From: Paenibacillus sp. J23TS9
GTDB taxonomy: Bacteria > Bacillota > Bacilli > Paenibacillales > Paenibacillaceae
NCBI RefSeq assembly: GCF_018403225.1
Contig: NZ_BOSG01000001.1
Span: 682,001 to 746,000 of the forward strand
Direction of reading: 5' to 3'
DNA: 64,000 bases
Made by a program: the position numbers and the translations under genes. Position 1 is the first letter of the stretch, and every line of letters begins with the position of its first letter. Positions 62,765 through 64,000 of the stretch are shown in pieces. The notes beneath the pieces were generated by a model. The model saw only the letters and a list, made by a program, of their open reading frames with translations. It searched no databases and had not been told where the DNA came from.

Positions 62765-63738
62765 GTGAGAAGGAAACGCTTCTGGATTTGCTGCTTGCGA
62801 ACCCGCAGGAGTTTATATCCGGCGAAGAGATCAGCCGCAGGCTGTCTGTCAGCAGAACGGCCGTTTGGAAACAGATCAATAAACTGCGGGAAGCGGGTTA
62901 TGAATTTGAGGCTGTTCCCCATAAAGGTTACCGGATCCTGCGCAAGCCCGAGCGGCTTGATACGTTATCGCTGATCAAAGCTATGAAGACAAAAACCATG
63001 GGCCAAAAGGTAAAGATTATAGAATCTACCGTATCCACGCAGGAGGAGGCCAAGTTATTGGCCGAAGAGGATGCGCCTGAGGGGACTCTTGTGATCGCGG
63101 AGGAACAGACCGGCGGTAAAGGAAGAATGGGTCGTAAATGGTATTCACCTAAAGGCAAAGGAATATGGATGAGCCTTGTGCTCAGACCCAAACAGCCGAT
63201 GCATTACATGCCGCAGCTGACACTGATGACCGGAGTCGCCGTCTGCCGGGCAGTGCGCAGAACTACAGGAGTTATGGCCGGGCTGAAATGGCCTAATGAC
63301 CTGTTGGTGAATGGGCGCAAAATCAGCGGCATTTTGCTGGAATCCGCAGCCGAGGATGAGTATGTACGCTACTGCATTGCCGGAATTGGTATTAGTGTTA
63401 ATCTGGATCCGCAGGATTATCCCGAAGCGCTAACCGATGTTGCCACCTCACTTAAGATCGAAGCGGGTGAAGAGGTTGATCGAGTAGCTCTTATCGCTGC
63501 TGTTCTGGAAGAGTTTGAAGTGCTGTATGCCTTGTATCAGCAGGAAGGCTTCGGACCGATCGCATCGCTATGGGAAGCATTATCCGTTACTCTGGGGAAG
63601 TCAGTGACCGTTAATACAGCCCGTGGAGCTGTCATAGGCACTGCGGAGAAGCTGGATCACAGCGGAGCGCTGCTGATCGCAACCGGCGAGGGACAGCATG
63701 TGTCTATTTTTTCCGGAGATGTCGAACTTAAACGATGA
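62761..63738 (+). CDS. birA: Biotin-[acetyl-CoA-carboxylase] ligase and repressor BirA
   Basis: 325 residues. An N-terminal winged helix (about 5-60; ISGEEISRRLSVSRTAVWKQI, given as ISGEEISRRLS then VSRTAVWKQI) gives biotin-operon repression. GGKGRMGR (118-125) is the biotinyl-adenylate loop, and KWPNDLLV the active-site segment. A small C-terminal SH3-like domain is present. ATGA overlap with cca. Confidence 0.97.
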   Translation: MSEKETLLDLLLANPQEFISGEEISRRLSVSRTAVWKQINKLREAGYEFEAVPHKGYRILRKPERLDTLSLIKAMKTKTMGQKVKIIESTVSTQEEAKLLAEEDAPEGTLVIAEEQTGGKGRMGRKWYSPKGKGIWMSLVLRPKQPMHYMPQLTLMTGVAVCRAVRRTTGVMAGLKWPNDLLVNGRKISGILLESAAEDEYVRYCIAGIGISVNLDPQDYPEALTDVATSLKIEAGEEVDRVALIAAVLEEFEVLYALYQQEGFGPIASLWEALSVTLGKSVTVNTARGAVIGTAEKLDHSGALLIATGEGQHVSIFSGDVELKR

Positions 63739-63840
63739 AATCATCCACAGGGTTTGCTAAGAATAAATAGATCTTAAGGAAAAAAACTTCTTCATAAAAC
63801 GTGGCCCATGCTGATTTGAATGTACTTCGATAGATGTTTT

Positions 63841-64000
63841 TGTTATACTGACATGTAGAGGCGGTATCGGCGTGACCGAACTGCACTCTGCCTGTGCAAG
63901 TGAAAGACATGTAGCATTCATAATAGCAAGACGCCGCTACGTTGGATTCTGCTCTGAGCCGAAGGGACCGAGACAGAAGGGACGATCGCAAGTGACTCTT
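63841..64000 (+). promoter_or_regulatory. Extended -10 promoter and structured leader of a gene beyond the window
   Basis: TGTTATACT (63841-63849) is an extended -10 element. Soon after, GTAGAGGCG (63855-63863) pairs with CGCCGCTAC (63932-63940) with one A-G mismatch, enclosing about 68 bases. A further GC-rich stretch follows to the edge. This has the look of a regulatory RNA, but I recognise no known riboswitch class. In B. subtilis panB follows birA; the leader may belong to that. Confidence 0.5.

Overview
The window reads as chromosomal DNA of an endospore-forming Firmicute of the Paenibacillus type. Gene order largely follows the Bacillus subtilis ypb-prsW-ypeB-cmk-der-gpsA-spoIVA-hbs-mtrB-hep-men-aro-trp-hisC-tyrA-ypiF-qcr-ypj-dapB-bsh-cca-birA block. 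Sporulation genes (spoIVA, spoVIF, ypeB, ypjB), bacillithiol genes, TRAP control and AGGAGG ribosome sites all fit a spore former. TTG/GTG starts are frequent. These identifications rest on protein motifs and gene order read by eye; no database search was run.

Region by region: 1-1.9 kb holds the 5' part of serA on the minus strand behind a T-box leader. 1.9-7.8 kb holds surface and proteolysis genes: an unknown membrane protein, a CPBP protease, a basic tail-anchored protein, a metallophosphoesterase, a polysaccharide deacetylase lipoprotein, a MecA-family adaptor and PrsW. 7.8-16.7 kb holds a TTG-started zinc-ribbon mini-protein, ypeB (with no sleB beside it), the PilZ gene ypfA, ypfB, cmk, plsC, rpsA, der, plsY and gpsA. 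16.7-22.4 kb holds spoVIF, a membrane mini-protein, two [2Fe-2S] ferredoxins flanking a nucleotidyltransferase-fold protein, yphF, spoIVA and the HU gene. 22.5-29.7 kb holds a minus-strand 43-residue ORF, mtrB (TRAP), the heptaprenyl/menaquinone cluster hepS-menG-ubiA-ubiX-hepT, ndk and cheR. 29.9-41.3 kb is the aromatic supraoperon aroC-aroB-aroH // trpEDCFBA-hisC-tyrA, with a TRAP attenuator before trpE; mtrB, encoded 10 kb upstream, supplies its regulator.

41.4-47.3 kb is an accessory island bounded by two copies (24 of 28 bases identical) of a terminator-like repeat. It holds an IS30-family transposase remnant, an oxidoreductase/TetR divergent pair, an IS110-family remnant, a TetR-controlled second methionine aminopeptidase, and a frameshifted iron-siderophore binding lipoprotein behind a Fur box. 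aroA (aroE in B. subtilis) and ypiA, expected after tyrA by B. subtilis order, are absent here.

47.7-64 kb returns to backbone: an ECF sigma/anti-sigma pair, a histidine phosphatase, a 377-residue unknown, a gamma carbonic anhydrase, an IDEAL-domain protein, ypiF, the qcrABC menaquinol:cytochrome c reductase, ypjA, ypjB, a YitT-family protein, a MazG-like enzyme, a TPR protein, dapB, mgsA, bshB1, bshA, cca and birA. The last 150 bases look like a structured leader of a gene beyond the window.

The most interesting unexplained items are the ferredoxin-nucleotidyltransferase-ferredoxin cassette, the TetR/MetAP cassette, the long-range TRAP attenuator, the UbiA/UbiX pair inside the menaquinone cluster, and the unidentified leader at the right edge.
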